From: an uncultured Clostridium sp.
GTDB lineage: Bacteria > Bacillota > Clostridia > UBA1212 > UBA1255
Assembly: GCA_900543695.1 (NCBI GenBank)
Contig: UQSG01000011.1
Span: 3,214 to 67,213 of the forward strand
DNA: 64,000 nucleotides
Direction: 5' to 3'
The notes under the pieces were generated by a model, which did no database searches, had not been told where the DNA came from, and was given only the letters and a program-made list of their open reading frames with translations. Position numbers and translations under genes: made by a program. Every line of letters starts with the position of its first letter. Position 1 is the first letter of the stretch. Positions 18,754 to 28,147 of the stretch are shown in pieces.

Positions 18754-19383
18754 ATGACAGAGCAGCATTTTACGGAATTATGTCAGTATGAAAGGCAGCT
18801 GGCGGGAGAAGGTGTCCGGCTGATTGCCGGAATCGACGAGGCTGGCAGAGGGCCTCTGGCCGGTCCGGTGGCGGCGGCCTGCGTTATCTTCCCGGCGCGG
18901 GGACCGTTCGTACGCGGCGCGGATGATTCCAAGAAGCTCAGCGAAAAACGGCGGGAGGCACTGTACGAAGAGATCAGGGCGTCCTGTATTTCTTACGGCG
19001 TGAGTATGGTCGGAAACGATCGGATTGATGAAATCAATATTTTGCAGGCAACGTATGAGGCAATGCGGGAGGCGCTCCGAATCGCGATCGCCGCTGCCGG
19101 TGAAGCTCCGGAACGGCTTCTGGTCGATCACGTTCGGATCCCGCAAGTAGAGCTTCCACAGGTATCTATTACGCACGGCGATGCGAAAAGTATCACGATC
19201 GCTTGCGCTTCAATATTAGCGAAAGTGGAGCGGGACAGATTGATGCGGCAATATGACGCCAAATATCCGGAATATGGTTTTGCAAAACATAAAGGGTACG
19301 GAACGGCGCCGCACTATGATGCAATTAACAGATACGGTCCCTGCGCTCTGCACAGGCGCACGTTCCTGAAAGGAAGAGGCTGA
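18754..19383 (+). CDS. rnhB: Ribonuclease HII
   Basis: 209 residues. It removes RNA from RNA-DNA hybrids and misincorporated ribonucleotides. The active-site block 'IAGIDEAGRGPLAGPV' carries the first Asp and Glu, and further acidic residues occur in 'GADDSKKLSEKRR' and 'LLVDHV'. The length is normal. It is packed between rbgA and engB with gaps of one and three bases, so co-transcription is expected. Confidence 0.95.
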   Translation: MTEQHFTELCQYERQLAGEGVRLIAGIDEAGRGPLAGPVAAACVIFPARGPFVRGADDSKKLSEKRREALYEEIRASCISYGVSMVGNDRIDEINILQATYEAMREALRIAIAAAGEAPERLLVDHVRIPQVELPQVSITHGDAKSITIACASILAKVERDRLMRQYDAKYPEYGFAKHKGYGTAPHYDAINRYGPCALHRRTFLKGRG

Positions 19384-19386
19384 ACG

Positions 19387-19992
19387 ATGAAAGTGAAAAA
19401 TGCAAAATTTGTGATCTCGGCTGTATCTCCGCAGCAGTATCCCGAAGGGAATTTATTGGAAATCGCGTTTGCCGGGCGCTCTAATGTCGGTAAGTCCTCG
19501 CTGATCAACGCCCTGCTTGGCAGAAAAAATCTGGCATACAGCGGTTCTCGCCAGGGGATGACGCGGCAGATCAATTATTATAATCTGGATGATGAGCTGC
19601 ATTTTGTAGATCTGCCCGGCTACGGCTATGCGGCCGTTTCGAAAGGCGAAAAGAATCTGTGGGCGAAGGTCATCGAGGAATATCTCAACGTTCGGCCGCA
19701 GCTTTATCTCGTATTGCTGCTGCTGGATATCCGTCATAAACCGTCCAAGGACGACGAAAACATGTATCGATGGATTTTGGCCTCCGGCCTTGCGTATCTG
19801 ATTGTGGCTACAAAATCAGACAAAATCAGCAGACAGCAGCTCCAGCACAATACCGCGCTGATAAGATCCACTTTACAAATACCACCAAATAAGGATATTA
19901 TATGCGTATCGGCCGAAAAACGGACCGGGATCGAAGCGCTTTGGGATGCGATCGACGGATACATAACGGAAGAGGAGGAAGCAACAAAATGA
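19387..19992 (+). CDS. engB: Ribosome biogenesis GTP-binding protein EngB (YsxC/YihA)
   Basis: 201 residues of the TrmE-Era-EngA-EngB-Septin class, needed for 50S assembly. G1 'GRSNVGKSSL' near 31, G3 'DLPGYGYA', G4 'ATKSDK' and G5 'SAEK' are all present in order. 'SGSRQGMTRQINYY' is the family G2 region. Its stop overlaps the ATG of the decarboxylase-like gene (ATGA). Confidence 0.95.
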   Translation: MKVKNAKFVISAVSPQQYPEGNLLEIAFAGRSNVGKSSLINALLGRKNLAYSGSRQGMTRQINYYNLDDELHFVDLPGYGYAAVSKGEKNLWAKVIEEYLNVRPQLYLVLLLLDIRHKPSKDDENMYRWILASGLAYLIVATKSDKISRQQLQHNTALIRSTLQIPPNKDIICVSAEKRTGIEALWDAIDGYITEEEEATK

Positions 19993-21248
19993 AAGAAGCA
20001 TTTATAACGAAGGAGCAGGCAGAAGAAATCAGCAGGAAATATCCTACGCCGTTTTATATATACAGCGAAGCCGGGATTCGCAGCGCGGTGCGCGGCCTTA
20101 AACAGGCTTTTTCCTGGAATCCGGGATTCCGGGAGTATTTTGCGGTCAAGGCGTGCCCGAATCCATTTCTGATTAAGATTCTACAGGAAGAGGGCTGCGG
20201 GACGGACTGCTCCTCTTATACGGAGCTGATGCTTTCGGAAAGCCTGGGCTTTCACGGACAGGACATCATGTTTTCCTCCAATGCGACGCCGGCCGCGGAC
20301 TTTGAATATGCGCGGAGGCTGGATGCGATTATTAATCTCGATGATTTTACCCATATTGATTTTCTGGCGCAGCACGGCGGAATCCCCGAGGAAATTTGTC
20401 TCCGGTATAACCCGGGCGGTAAATTCGCTGTAGGGAACCGCTTTATGGGAAATCCCGGAGATGCCAAATACGGCATGACGCCGGAGCAGATGGTCGACGG
20501 GATCCGGAAGCTGATGAAAATGGGAGCAAAGCGCTTCGGAATTCATGCGTTCCTGGCAAGCAACATGATTGATAAGGATTATTATCCGGCTCTTGCTGCG
20601 GTGCTCTTTAAAGAGGCGGTTCGTCTCCAGAAGGAGACTGGAGCCGTATTCAGCTTTGTGAATTTATCAGGAGGAATCGGGATTCCGTATCTTCCGGACG
20701 AGCAGCCGGCGGACATCGATTATATTGGCAGACATGTGGAGCAGGCGTACCGCGAGATTATTGTTCCTTCTCCCATCGGCTCGCTGGATATTAAAACGGA
20801 ACTGGGAAGGTATATCACGGGGCCCTACGGAATACTGGTCACGCGCGTCCTGCATGAGAAAAATACATACAAGCATTATCTCGGGACGGACGCGTGCGCG
20901 GCGAATCTTATGCGCCCTGCGATGTACGGAGCCTATCACCATATCGTTGTGCTGGGAAAAGAACACGAGCCCTGCGTAAAAACATATGACGTTACGGGCG
21001 GCTTGTGTGAAAACAACGATAAATTTGCGATAGACAGACGCCTGCCGGAAACGGTGCCGGGCGATTTGCTGGCCATTCTTGATGCCGGTGCGCACGGCTT
21101 TGCGATGGGCTACAATTATAACGGCAAGCTGCGGAGCGCGGAGCTGCTCCTGAAAGAGGATGGTTCCGTACAAATGATTCGCAGAGCGGAAACGCCGAAG
21201 GATTATTTCGCCACATTCGATTTTTCGGATATTATAAAAGTTGATTGA
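19989..21248 (+). CDS. lysA: Diaminopimelate decarboxylase-like PLP enzyme
   Basis: 419 residues from ATG at 19989, which overlaps the engB stop and follows GAGGAGGAAG; a longer frame from 19902 lies inside engB and is rejected. It is a fold-III PLP decarboxylase: 'YFAVKACPNP' holds the PLP lysine, 'GIHAFLASN' and 'LSGGIGIPY' are barrel motifs, and 'GGLCENNDKFA' corresponds to the usual 'CESGD' motif of DAP and ornithine decarboxylases. The likely reaction is meso-diaminopimelate to lysine. However, 'GTDCSSYTEL' replaces the usual 'DVASGGEL', so a related amino-acid substrate is possible. Family certain, substrate probable. Confidence 0.8.
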   Translation: MKEAFITKEQAEEISRKYPTPFYIYSEAGIRSAVRGLKQAFSWNPGFREYFAVKACPNPFLIKILQEEGCGTDCSSYTELMLSESLGFHGQDIMFSSNATPAADFEYARRLDAIINLDDFTHIDFLAQHGGIPEEICLRYNPGGKFAVGNRFMGNPGDAKYGMTPEQMVDGIRKLMKMGAKRFGIHAFLASNMIDKDYYPALAAVLFKEAVRLQKETGAVFSFVNLSGGIGIPYLPDEQPADIDYIGRHVEQAYREIIVPSPIGSLDIKTELGRYITGPYGILVTRVLHEKNTYKHYLGTDACAANLMRPAMYGAYHHIVVLGKEHEPCVKTYDVTGGLCENNDKFAIDRRLPETVPGDLLAILDAGAHGFAMGYNYNGKLRSAELLLKEDGSVQMIRRAETPKDYFATFDFSDIIKVD

Positions 21249-21271
21249 CAAATGGCAAGGGAGTATAAAAT

Positions 21272-21835
21272 ATGGAACATTCTTCAAAAATCCAGGAAAT
21301 TGCGTCCCGCGTCAAGGAGCTTCGGGAAGTGTCGGAGCTCAGTGCGGAAGCCGTTGCCGGACAGCTCGGGATCTCATTAGAAACGTATTTATCTTATGAA
21401 AATGCGGAAGCGGACTTTCCCGTAAGCGTCCTATACGAGCTCGCGGCGCTTCTGCGCGTAGACCTGACAGAGCTTCTGACGGGCGTGCCGCCGCGGCTGG
21501 CGAATTGTTCTCTCGTCCGCCGGGGCGAAGGCATTGCGGTAGACCGGTACGTCGGCTACGATTTCGAAAGCATCGCGTACAAATTCATCGGGCGCAAGAT
21601 AGAGCCCATGATCGTGACGGTGGCGGCGAAAACGGAAACCGAGCCGCCCGCTCTTGTCAGCCATACCGGCCAGGAATTTAACTACGTGCTGGAGGGACGT
21701 GTTAAAGTCATTTTCGGAAAACGGGAATTTCTTTTAAACGAGGGAGACTGCTTATATTTCGATCCGGTTACGCCGCACGCGCAGACGGCCGTCGGCGGAA
21801 AAGACGCAAAATTCCTGACAGTCATCTTATTATAA
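21272..21835 (+). CDS. XRE-family regulator with C-terminal cupin domain
   Basis: 187 residues. An N-terminal helix-turn-helix (~8-65, 'VAGQLGISLETYLSYEN') precedes a cupin domain (~115-187, 'GQEFNYVLEGRVKVIFG', 'EGDCLYFDPVTPHAQT'). Proteins of this layout sense a small ligand through the cupin and usually control the adjacent gene. Here the neighbour, 18 bp downstream, is an acyl-CoA synthetase, a pairing often seen in Clostridia. The ligand is unknown. Confidence 0.88.
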   Translation: MEHSSKIQEIASRVKELREVSELSAEAVAGQLGISLETYLSYENAEADFPVSVLYELAALLRVDLTELLTGVPPRLANCSLVRRGEGIAVDRYVGYDFESIAYKFIGRKIEPMIVTVAAKTETEPPALVSHTGQEFNYVLEGRVKVIFGKREFLLNEGDCLYFDPVTPHAQTAVGGKDAKFLTVILL

Positions 21836-21853
21836 TACCGGAGGTTCAGGCAA

Positions 21854-23533
21854 ATGGATTATATGCTAAAAAAATATCTTCCGCGGATCCGCTTCGATTC
21901 GTATGAGGATTTTAAAACAAACTATCGGGTGAACGTGCCTGCGGATTTCAATTTTGGTTTCGATGTCGTAGACGGCTGGGCTCAAGAAGAGCCCGAAAAA
22001 AAAGCGCTTGTCTGGTGCAACGATAGCGGAGAGGAGCGTATTTTTACGTTTCAGGAGATCAGTCGGATCAGCAACCAGATGTGTAATTATTTTCGCTCCA
22101 TCGGAATCCGGAAGGGCGACCGCATCCTGCTCATTCTAAAAAGACGGTACGAATACTGGATCACGGTTACTGCGCTCCATAAAATCGGGGCGGTTGTGAT
22201 TCCCGCTACGTTTCAGCTGACGGAAAAGGATCTGATTTACCGGATCAATGCGGCTTCCGTGAAAATGATTCTTTGCGCGCAGGATGAAAACATTATTTCT
22301 CATGTGGAAAATTCAGAGCAGCAATGTCCGTCGCTCCAGTATAAAGCGCTGATTGAGGAGCCCGGCGCGGGGCGGGCGGGATGGATCAATTATACGGATG
22401 CCTATTCTTGCCAGAGCGACGTATTTACGCGACCGGAGGGAAAGGACGCCGTAAACGCAGACGACCTGATGCTGATTTATTTTACGAGCGGGACGACGGG
22501 GATGCCCAAAATGGTGCAGCACGTGCAGTCCTATCCGCTTGGTCATATCGTCACGGCGAAATATTGGCAGCAGGTAGAAGAAAATGGTCTGCATCTGACC
22601 GTCGCGGATTCCGGCTGGGCTAAGTTTTCGTGGGGAAAAATTTACGGTCAGTGGATTTCCGGCTCTGCGGTACTGGGCTATGATATGGATCGGTTTGATC
22701 CGCACAAGCTGCTGAGCGTGATGGAAAAATACAAAATCACAACCTTTTGTGCGCCGGCCACAATGTACCGCTTCATGATTAAGGAGGATGTGACGAAATA
22801 TGATTTGTCCTCCATTCACCATTGCTGCATGGCGGGCGAGCCGCTGAATCCCGTCGTATTCGAGCAATGGGAGCGGCTTACGGGGCATAAGCTGTATGAA
22901 GGCTTCGGTCAAACGGAGGGGCCGGTGCTGCTTGCAAACTTTGAGTGGCTTTCTCCGAAGCCCGGCTCTACGGGCAAGCCGTCTCCGCTGTTTGATATCC
23001 ATATCGTGAACGAGGCGGGGAAGGAATGTGAGATTGGAGAGGAAGGGGAAATCGTGATCCGCGGCGCGCAAAAGAACCGTCCTGCGGGCCTGACGATCGG
23101 TTATCTCGGGGATGAAGGAGCAAATGAAAAGCTTTTTGCCGGCGGCGACTTTCATACGGGGGACAACGCGTGGTACGATGAAGATGGTTATATCTGGTTT
23201 ATTGGCCGCGTGGACGACGTCATTAAGTGCTCCGGGTATCGAATCGGGCCGTTTGAGGTAGAAAGCGCTTTGATGACACATCCTTCCGTTTTGGAGTGTG
23301 CGATCACCGCGGCGCCGGATCCGATCCGCGGACAGGTGGTAAAAGCGACGATCGTTCTTGCCAGAGGCTATGAGCCGACAGAGGAGCTGAAGAAAGAATT
23401 GCAGAATCATGTGAAACGGGTTACGGCTCCGTATAAATACCCGCGGATCGTGGAATTCGTAGAAGAGCTTCCGAAAACCACAAGCGGCAAAATCCGGCGG
23501 GCCGCGCTGCGGGAGCACGATCAGAAGAGCTAA
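21854..23533 (+). CDS. AMP-forming acyl-CoA synthetase (acetyl/medium-chain type)
   Basis: 559 residues of the ANL adenylating family. It activates a carboxylic acid with ATP and transfers it to CoA. The core motifs are intact: 'YFTSGTTGMPKM' near 210, 'YEGFGQTEGP' near 350, 'GDNAWYDEDGYIWFIGR' near 433 and the C-terminal 'PKTTSGKIRR' with the catalytic lysine. It resembles MACS-type synthetases more than AcsA. It is downstream of a cupin regulator that may sense its substrate or product. The acyl substrate is not predictable. Confidence 0.88.
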   Translation: MDYMLKKYLPRIRFDSYEDFKTNYRVNVPADFNFGFDVVDGWAQEEPEKKALVWCNDSGEERIFTFQEISRISNQMCNYFRSIGIRKGDRILLILKRRYEYWITVTALHKIGAVVIPATFQLTEKDLIYRINAASVKMILCAQDENIISHVENSEQQCPSLQYKALIEEPGAGRAGWINYTDAYSCQSDVFTRPEGKDAVNADDLMLIYFTSGTTGMPKMVQHVQSYPLGHIVTAKYWQQVEENGLHLTVADSGWAKFSWGKIYGQWISGSAVLGYDMDRFDPHKLLSVMEKYKITTFCAPATMYRFMIKEDVTKYDLSSIHHCCMAGEPLNPVVFEQWERLTGHKLYEGFGQTEGPVLLANFEWLSPKPGSTGKPSPLFDIHIVNEAGKECEIGEEGEIVIRGAQKNRPAGLTIGYLGDEGANEKLFAGGDFHTGDNAWYDEDGYIWFIGRVDDVIKCSGYRIGPFEVESALMTHPSVLECAITAAPDPIRGQVVKATIVLARGYEPTEELKKELQNHVKRVTAPYKYPRIVEFVEELPKTTSGKIRRAALREHDQKS

Positions 23534-23556
23534 ACGGATAAAGGAGGCGGCATACC

Positions 23557-24801
23557 ATGAATTGCGTCAGAATAGGAATCGTAGGACTTGGCAATATGGG
23601 GACGCTGACCGCAAATTTTATCCATGCCGGTGAAATCGAAAATTGTGTGATCGGCGCGGTCTGTGATATTTGCGAGGAACGGCTGCTGTATGCGAAAACG
23701 CATTATGCGGAAGTTCCAGCAGCTTGTATCTATACCGATTATTTGAAAATGCTTGAAACGGCTCCCCTCGACGCGGTATATATCGCCGTACCGCATTACC
23801 TGCATCCGGAGGTTGCGATCGCCGCTTTCGCAAAAGGGCTGCATGTAATTACTGAAAAACCGGAAGCCGTATACACGGAGGCGGCGCGCCGAATGAATGA
23901 AGCATATGATGCGGCAGCCGCGCGCCGTCCGGAGCTTCGGTATGCAATCATGTACAATCAGCGTACGAATCCATACTATCAACGGATTCGCGAAATTTCT
24001 TCATCCGGCCGGCTGGGCGTTTTGCGTCGGGTGATATGGAACATCACGAACTGGTACAGAACGCAGGCCTATTATGACTCTTCCGATTGGCGCGCCACCT
24101 GGGAGGGGGAAGGCGCCGGCGTGCTTCTGAATCAGAGCGTACATAATCTGGATCTGTGGCAGTGGATGCTGGGAATGCCGCGCCGGATCCGGGCGTTTGC
24201 GTATGAGGGAAAATACCATGACATTCAGGTCGAGGATGACGTTACGATTTATGCAGAATATGCCTGCGGCGCTACAGGCGTGTTTATGACCTCCACCGGC
24301 GAGTATCCGGGCGCAAACCGCCTTGAGATTCAATACGACGCCGGTAAAATTATCTATGAAGGCGGTCTTCTGCGAATCTGGAGCCTGTCGGAGAGCGCAC
24401 GGTCGTTTTCAGATCGTACGGAGCAGCCTTTCAGCGCTCCGGAGATTTCGTATGAGGAGGCTGAGGTTCCCGGAACGGAAACGGCGCATCGCGGCATCAT
24501 GACGAATTTTGTAAATTCGATTTTACGGGGCGAGCCTTTGATCGCTTCTGGAAAGGAAGGAATTTACGCCCTTTCCCTCTGCAACGCGGCGCTGCTTTCT
24601 TCGTGGAAGGACGACTGGGTTTCGTTTGCGGCAGAGACAGACTGCACGGATCCGCTGCTTTCGTATGAAAAGGAATACAAAGCACGGCTGGATCGTAAAA
24701 TTTCCGATACGGCCGGAAAAAGGCGCGGATCGGAAAAGAAACGCACGGTTTTTTTGGATTTGGCAGAAAATGCTTCCGGCGGCAGTCTGGGCAGCCGATA
24801 A
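23557..24801 (+). CDS. Gfo/Idh/MocA family oxidoreductase
   Basis: 414 residues. An N-terminal Rossmann fold opens with 'IGIVGLGNMGTLTANF', and 'DAVYIAVPHYLHPEVAIAAFAKGLHVITEKPEAV' contains the family's EKP motif with the catalytic lysine. The C-terminal alpha/beta domain follows. Members oxidise or reduce sugars and cyclitols with NAD(P). AAAGGAGG precedes the ATG. The FGGY kinase gene starts 30 bp downstream, suggesting a joint role in sugar or polyol use. The final ~30 residues are basic and poorly conserved. Confidence 0.9.
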   Translation: MNCVRIGIVGLGNMGTLTANFIHAGEIENCVIGAVCDICEERLLYAKTHYAEVPAACIYTDYLKMLETAPLDAVYIAVPHYLHPEVAIAAFAKGLHVITEKPEAVYTEAARRMNEAYDAAAARRPELRYAIMYNQRTNPYYQRIREISSSGRLGVLRRVIWNITNWYRTQAYYDSSDWRATWEGEGAGVLLNQSVHNLDLWQWMLGMPRRIRAFAYEGKYHDIQVEDDVTIYAEYACGATGVFMTSTGEYPGANRLEIQYDAGKIIYEGGLLRIWSLSESARSFSDRTEQPFSAPEISYEEAEVPGTETAHRGIMTNFVNSILRGEPLIASGKEGIYALSLCNAALLSSWKDDWVSFAAETDCTDPLLSYEKEYKARLDRKISDTAGKRRGSEKKRTVFLDLAENASGGSLGSR

Positions 24802-24831
24802 TCTTTGACAGTGACGGAGGAATTCAAAAGA

Positions 24832-26298
24832 ATGGCAGTCTTGGTAATCGAAATCAGCACGTCTTCTGTAAAGGTAATGGCGGTAAACGCGGCGTTCCGC
24901 GTTTTGTCCGAGCATTCCGAACGCATCCGTTCCGGAGACGGAGGCATTCAGCAGCCGGATGAAATCTGCGATACGGCGTTTGCGCTTGCGCGGAAAACGG
25001 CAGAGCATTGTATGCAGCAGAATCCGCAGGCTGAGATAAAAGCGGTCGGAATCGTTTCAACCTGGCACAGCTCTCTGGTTGCGGATTCGGACGGAAGGGC
25101 AAAAACTCCTGCGTATCTGTGGACGTACCGCGAACCCGGGCCGGTCGCGTCTTCTTACAAAAAGGAGCGTCCGGAGCGGGCTTTGGCTTACTATCGGAAG
25201 ACAGGCTGCCTTGTGAACGGCTCTTACGTATCGTTTCGGATGAAATATTTAACTGAAAATGGCCTTCGCTTTGAAAACGGGGACCGTCTTATCGATCAGG
25301 GGACGTATTTGTTTCATAAATTGACAGGGGCTTTTCTTGAAAGCCGCTCCATGGCCTCCGGAACGGGATTGCTGTCCTTGCGCGCTCTGGATTGGGATCC
25401 GGAGCTTGCATCGGAAATGGGCGTCCCCCTGGCGGCGCTGCCCGAGCTTTGTGAGTATGACCGCTGCCTGCCGCTTTGCTCCGGCGCCGCGGCATTGCTT
25501 GGCCTCACACAGGGCATCCCTGTCGTAACGGCGCATCCGGACGGAGCAATGAACCAGGTTGGCGACGATGCGCTCGAGGAGGGCATCATGACGCTTTCCG
25601 CAGGTACGAGCGCCGCGCTTCGTATGGTATCCGATCGGGCTGCCGTACCGGACACGCCGTCGCTTTGGTGTTATTATGCGCCGGGCCGCTATCTCACCGG
25701 AGCGGCGACGGCCGGCTGCTCCAATTGTATTGACTGGTTTGCAGATCAGGTCTGCGGGAATCAGTATACATATTCTGCGCTTGACGAATTGGCGGAGAAA
25801 GCGCGGAGCAAGGAACGGAAAACGAAAGATCTGCCGGTATTTCTTCCTTTTTTATTTGGGGAGCGCGCGCCGGGCTGGAGTGAATATCGGCAGGGAGGCT
25901 TCCTGGCTTTAAGCGGACAGCATGATACGGGAGCGATGTACCGCGCCGTTTTGGAGGGAATCTGTTTTAATATCCGGCAATGCTATGAAGCGCTTTGCCG
26001 GGTAAACCGGACGCCGGCTCGGATTCATGTTTCCGGCGGGATTCTTCGTTCCGCAATCTGGTCCCGGATTCTTGCGGACGTTTTACAGAAAGAGCTTTCG
26101 CTTTCCCCGATTCAAAACGCGTCCTCACTGGGCGGTGCAAAGCTGGCGCTGTTTGCCGCAGGAGAAATTCCGGGAATTGACTGTAAGGCCGGCGGCATCC
26201 GGGAAACGCTATCTCCGAATCGGGAAGCGGCGGCATATTATGACCGTCTGTATGAGGAATATTGCAGATGGTACCGTCAGACTGAGCCTGAATCATAA
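24832..26298 (+). CDS. FGGY-family carbohydrate kinase
   Basis: 488 residues from ATG at 24832, which follows GGAGG (24816-24820); a TTG at 24805 is in frame but precedes that site. It has the actin-like ATPase fold: phosphate-1 loop 'VIEISTSSVKVMAV' (Glu replaces the usual Asp), 'MTLSAGTSAALRM' in the middle and 'IHVSGGILRSAIWSRILADVL' near the C-terminus. It phosphorylates a sugar or polyol; the substrate is unknown. It is co-directional with the oxidoreductase and convergent with the DUF951 gene, overlapping it by 6 bp. Confidence 0.85.
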   Translation: MAVLVIEISTSSVKVMAVNAAFRVLSEHSERIRSGDGGIQQPDEICDTAFALARKTAEHCMQQNPQAEIKAVGIVSTWHSSLVADSDGRAKTPAYLWTYREPGPVASSYKKERPERALAYYRKTGCLVNGSYVSFRMKYLTENGLRFENGDRLIDQGTYLFHKLTGAFLESRSMASGTGLLSLRALDWDPELASEMGVPLAALPELCEYDRCLPLCSGAAALLGLTQGIPVVTAHPDGAMNQVGDDALEEGIMTLSAGTSAALRMVSDRAAVPDTPSLWCYYAPGRYLTGAATAGCSNCIDWFADQVCGNQYTYSALDELAEKARSKERKTKDLPVFLPFLFGERAPGWSEYRQGGFLALSGQHDTGAMYRAVLEGICFNIRQCYEALCRVNRTPARIHVSGGILRSAIWSRILADVLQKELSLSPIQNASSLGGAKLALFAAGEIPGIDCKAGGIRETLSPNREAAAYYDRLYEEYCRWYRQTEPES

Positions 26299-26312
26299 TT
26301 TCAGGCTTTTTT
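26285..26312 (+). terminator. Rho-independent terminator overlapping the kinase stop
   Basis: AGCCTGAA / TTCAGGCT stem with a 7-base loop, then TTTTT. The left arm is inside the last codons of the kinase. On the other strand there is no T run, so it acts in one direction. Confidence 0.8.
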
Positions 26313-26463
26313 CAAATTTAGAGCGGGGCATCATGATCTGATGCCCGCATTTTGTGCATTTTAAACGGAAATCCGCGCCGACACGCAGGATTTCCCATTG
26401 ATTGCCGCCGCAAGGATGGCTTTTTTTTGTTGTGATAATCTGACCGATTTTAAAGTCCGTCAT
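26293..26463 (-). CDS. DUF951 family small protein
   Basis: A 56-residue gene found by reading the minus strand. The product begins MTDFKIGQI and contains 'KKSHPCGGNQWEILRVGAD' and 'LKCTKCGHQIMMPRSKFEK', the hallmark layout of DUF951 (YyzM-type) proteins with three cysteines (CGG, CTKC). These are small, probably nucleic-acid-associated or zinc-binding proteins of unknown function; they often neighbour ychF or mscS genes, which is not the case here. AGGGG lies 8 bases before the ATG. It overlaps the end of the upstream DUF4091 gene by 14 bp, so it should be co-translated with it. Confidence 0.85.
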   Translation of the reverse strand: MTDFKIGQIITTKKSHPCGGNQWEILRVGADFRLKCTKCGHQIMMPRSKFEKSLKL

Positions 26464-28108
26464 AATTTTCCCCTGCCAGCATGCGGTTGATTTTTTCTCT
26501 TAAACGGATGAGATACGTATGATCTGCGTTGAACTTATCAAAACGGAGCTCCTCCAGCCCTAAGGCGATCACAACGGCTTCCCGCGGATTTACAGAGGAT
26601 TTCTGCATTTTTTCCGCAAGCGCTTCCAGTGCTCTCAGATCCTGCAGCGCTTCTCGGAAGACTTCCAGACGCAGTGACGGCAGCGCGTTTCCGTCTTTTC
26701 CGGGATAAACCACATAGGGATCGCCTCCGGGGACCCAGCCTCCTGCCGTGGAGGTCGCGTACGGATCAACGGTCTCCAGAGAAAGATGAGAGTTATAGAA
26801 ATTGAAGCCCCATTGCAAAAATCCCTCTATATTGTATTTAAACAGCATTGCGCCGAGCATTCTGTTCCGTCCGGAGGGATATGCCAGGAACCGGTTTGAG
26901 GATGTAATCTGGCCGCAGCAATAATATCCCCACAGATGCTCCGGCTTTTCGTCTATAAAGGGATGAATATGGTCAATCGCGACGACGGGGCAGGTAATCA
27001 GCCCGTTTTTGTAAAACGCAATATCGCTGAGCGCGTCAAAAAGCCGCTCTGGCGCGATATAGCGGCGCATAAATTCAGCGCATTTTTTATAATCCTCCAT
27101 CATTTCACCGGAGGGCTCGTCAGAAACGTGGAAATAACAGCTGTCAAATACGCCGTGCGCTTTGAGCTCGGCAATCAGTGCAGGCAGAAACTGCTCCAGA
27201 AATCCCAGATATTCTATGCCATGTCCATCGGTCTCCCAACCAAAGATTCTTTTATATTCACCGTTTTCCAGGCCCATTACTTTCGGCGCATATTTGCATC
27301 CCCACTGCGTGAAAAGATGCGAAATCTCGAGATATTTAATTCCCGCACGCCGGCACATGGAGATCCATCTGGAAAGCTTTTCAAAGCCAAACGTATACCG
27401 ATCTCCGTCTTTGCGGACATCGACCAGCTGGATTGTGCGGCGCTCGCCGCCCGGCGCTGTATCGAGGGGCGGAGTAAATACGGGTGTTAAAAGCATGTTG
27501 ACGCCGTATTCCGCGGCTGTTTTTGCAAAATTTTCTGTTATACGCCAGTATTCTTCGCTGTCGAATGCTGCTCCGTAATAATTGCAGAGACAGTCGGTAT
27601 GAAACCAGTTCGTCATCCGCAGCTTTTGCGGAGGCAGCATGGCGTCAAGCACGTCGAGGCGGAATGTTTTTGTATAGACGGCATCGCTTGTGATTTTAAC
27701 GGTCAGCTCGTAATTTCCCGGCCGCAGCGCATGCTTGGCGGCGTCGATTCTGATAAAAACGCTTCGCCAGGAATTTTTATATACCCAATGAATCGGCGGC
27801 AGCGCACGCAAAATATCGGGGAAAAGGCCGGGCGCAGGATGCTCGCACTGCTTCAGCGTGGCTTCATACATCGGAAAGTCACACGGGACGAAATCGATTG
27901 CCTGAAGCGCAAGACACGGTCTAAGCTCCTCCGGAGCTTCCAGCTCGATTCGGACGGTGCTCTGCCAGGCATGATCGACCCGAAATGCTGCCTGAAAGGA
28001 AAAAACCTCGTTTCTCAGCATGCAGCCGGTATCCTGACGATCTCTCAGGTCCAGGTTCTGATCTGGGTAGACTTTTGCCAGCGAACTCAGCAGTTCTATT
28101 TGTACCAT
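26450..28108 (-). CDS. DUF4091 domain glycosidase-like protein
   Basis: 552 residues without a signal peptide, so probably cytoplasmic. An N-terminal beta-sandwich (~1-160) is followed by a TIM-barrel-like region. 'SCYFHVSDEPSGEMMEDYKK' carries the Asp-Glu pair and 'DEP' motif typical of DUF4091/GH123-like enzymes, 'LEISHLFTQWG' is another barrel strand, and 'EVFREALQDLRALEALAEKM' is the family C-terminal helix. The likely activity is hydrolysis of an N-acetylated or other hexoside; the substrate is unknown. GGAGG lies 9 bases before ATG. It is transcribed from its own promoter together with the DUF951 gene. Confidence 0.82.
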   Translation of the reverse strand: MVQIELLSSLAKVYPDQNLDLRDRQDTGCMLRNEVFSFQAAFRVDHAWQSTVRIELEAPEELRPCLALQAIDFVPCDFPMYEATLKQCEHPAPGLFPDILRALPPIHWVYKNSWRSVFIRIDAAKHALRPGNYELTVKITSDAVYTKTFRLDVLDAMLPPQKLRMTNWFHTDCLCNYYGAAFDSEEYWRITENFAKTAAEYGVNMLLTPVFTPPLDTAPGGERRTIQLVDVRKDGDRYTFGFEKLSRWISMCRRAGIKYLEISHLFTQWGCKYAPKVMGLENGEYKRIFGWETDGHGIEYLGFLEQFLPALIAELKAHGVFDSCYFHVSDEPSGEMMEDYKKCAEFMRRYIAPERLFDALSDIAFYKNGLITCPVVAIDHIHPFIDEKPEHLWGYYCCGQITSSNRFLAYPSGRNRMLGAMLFKYNIEGFLQWGFNFYNSHLSLETVDPYATSTAGGWVPGGDPYVVYPGKDGNALPSLRLEVFREALQDLRALEALAEKMQKSSVNPREAVVIALGLEELRFDKFNADHTYLIRLREKINRMLAGENYDGL

Positions 28109-28147
28109 AAAACAAATCCTCCATCACGATAAATCATTATTGTACCG

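Noticed and set aside
21245..21271. Promoter (TTGACA ... TATAAAAT) ahead of the cupin regulator gene
   Set aside because: The spacing is only 13-15 bp and the -10 overlaps the ribosome binding site and start; co-transcription from upstream is simpler.
22313..23518. Long minus-strand open frame of ~400 codons
   Set aside because: It is opposite the acyl-CoA synthetase, whose motifs are intact; the product is a His/Arg-rich shadow without recognisable domains.
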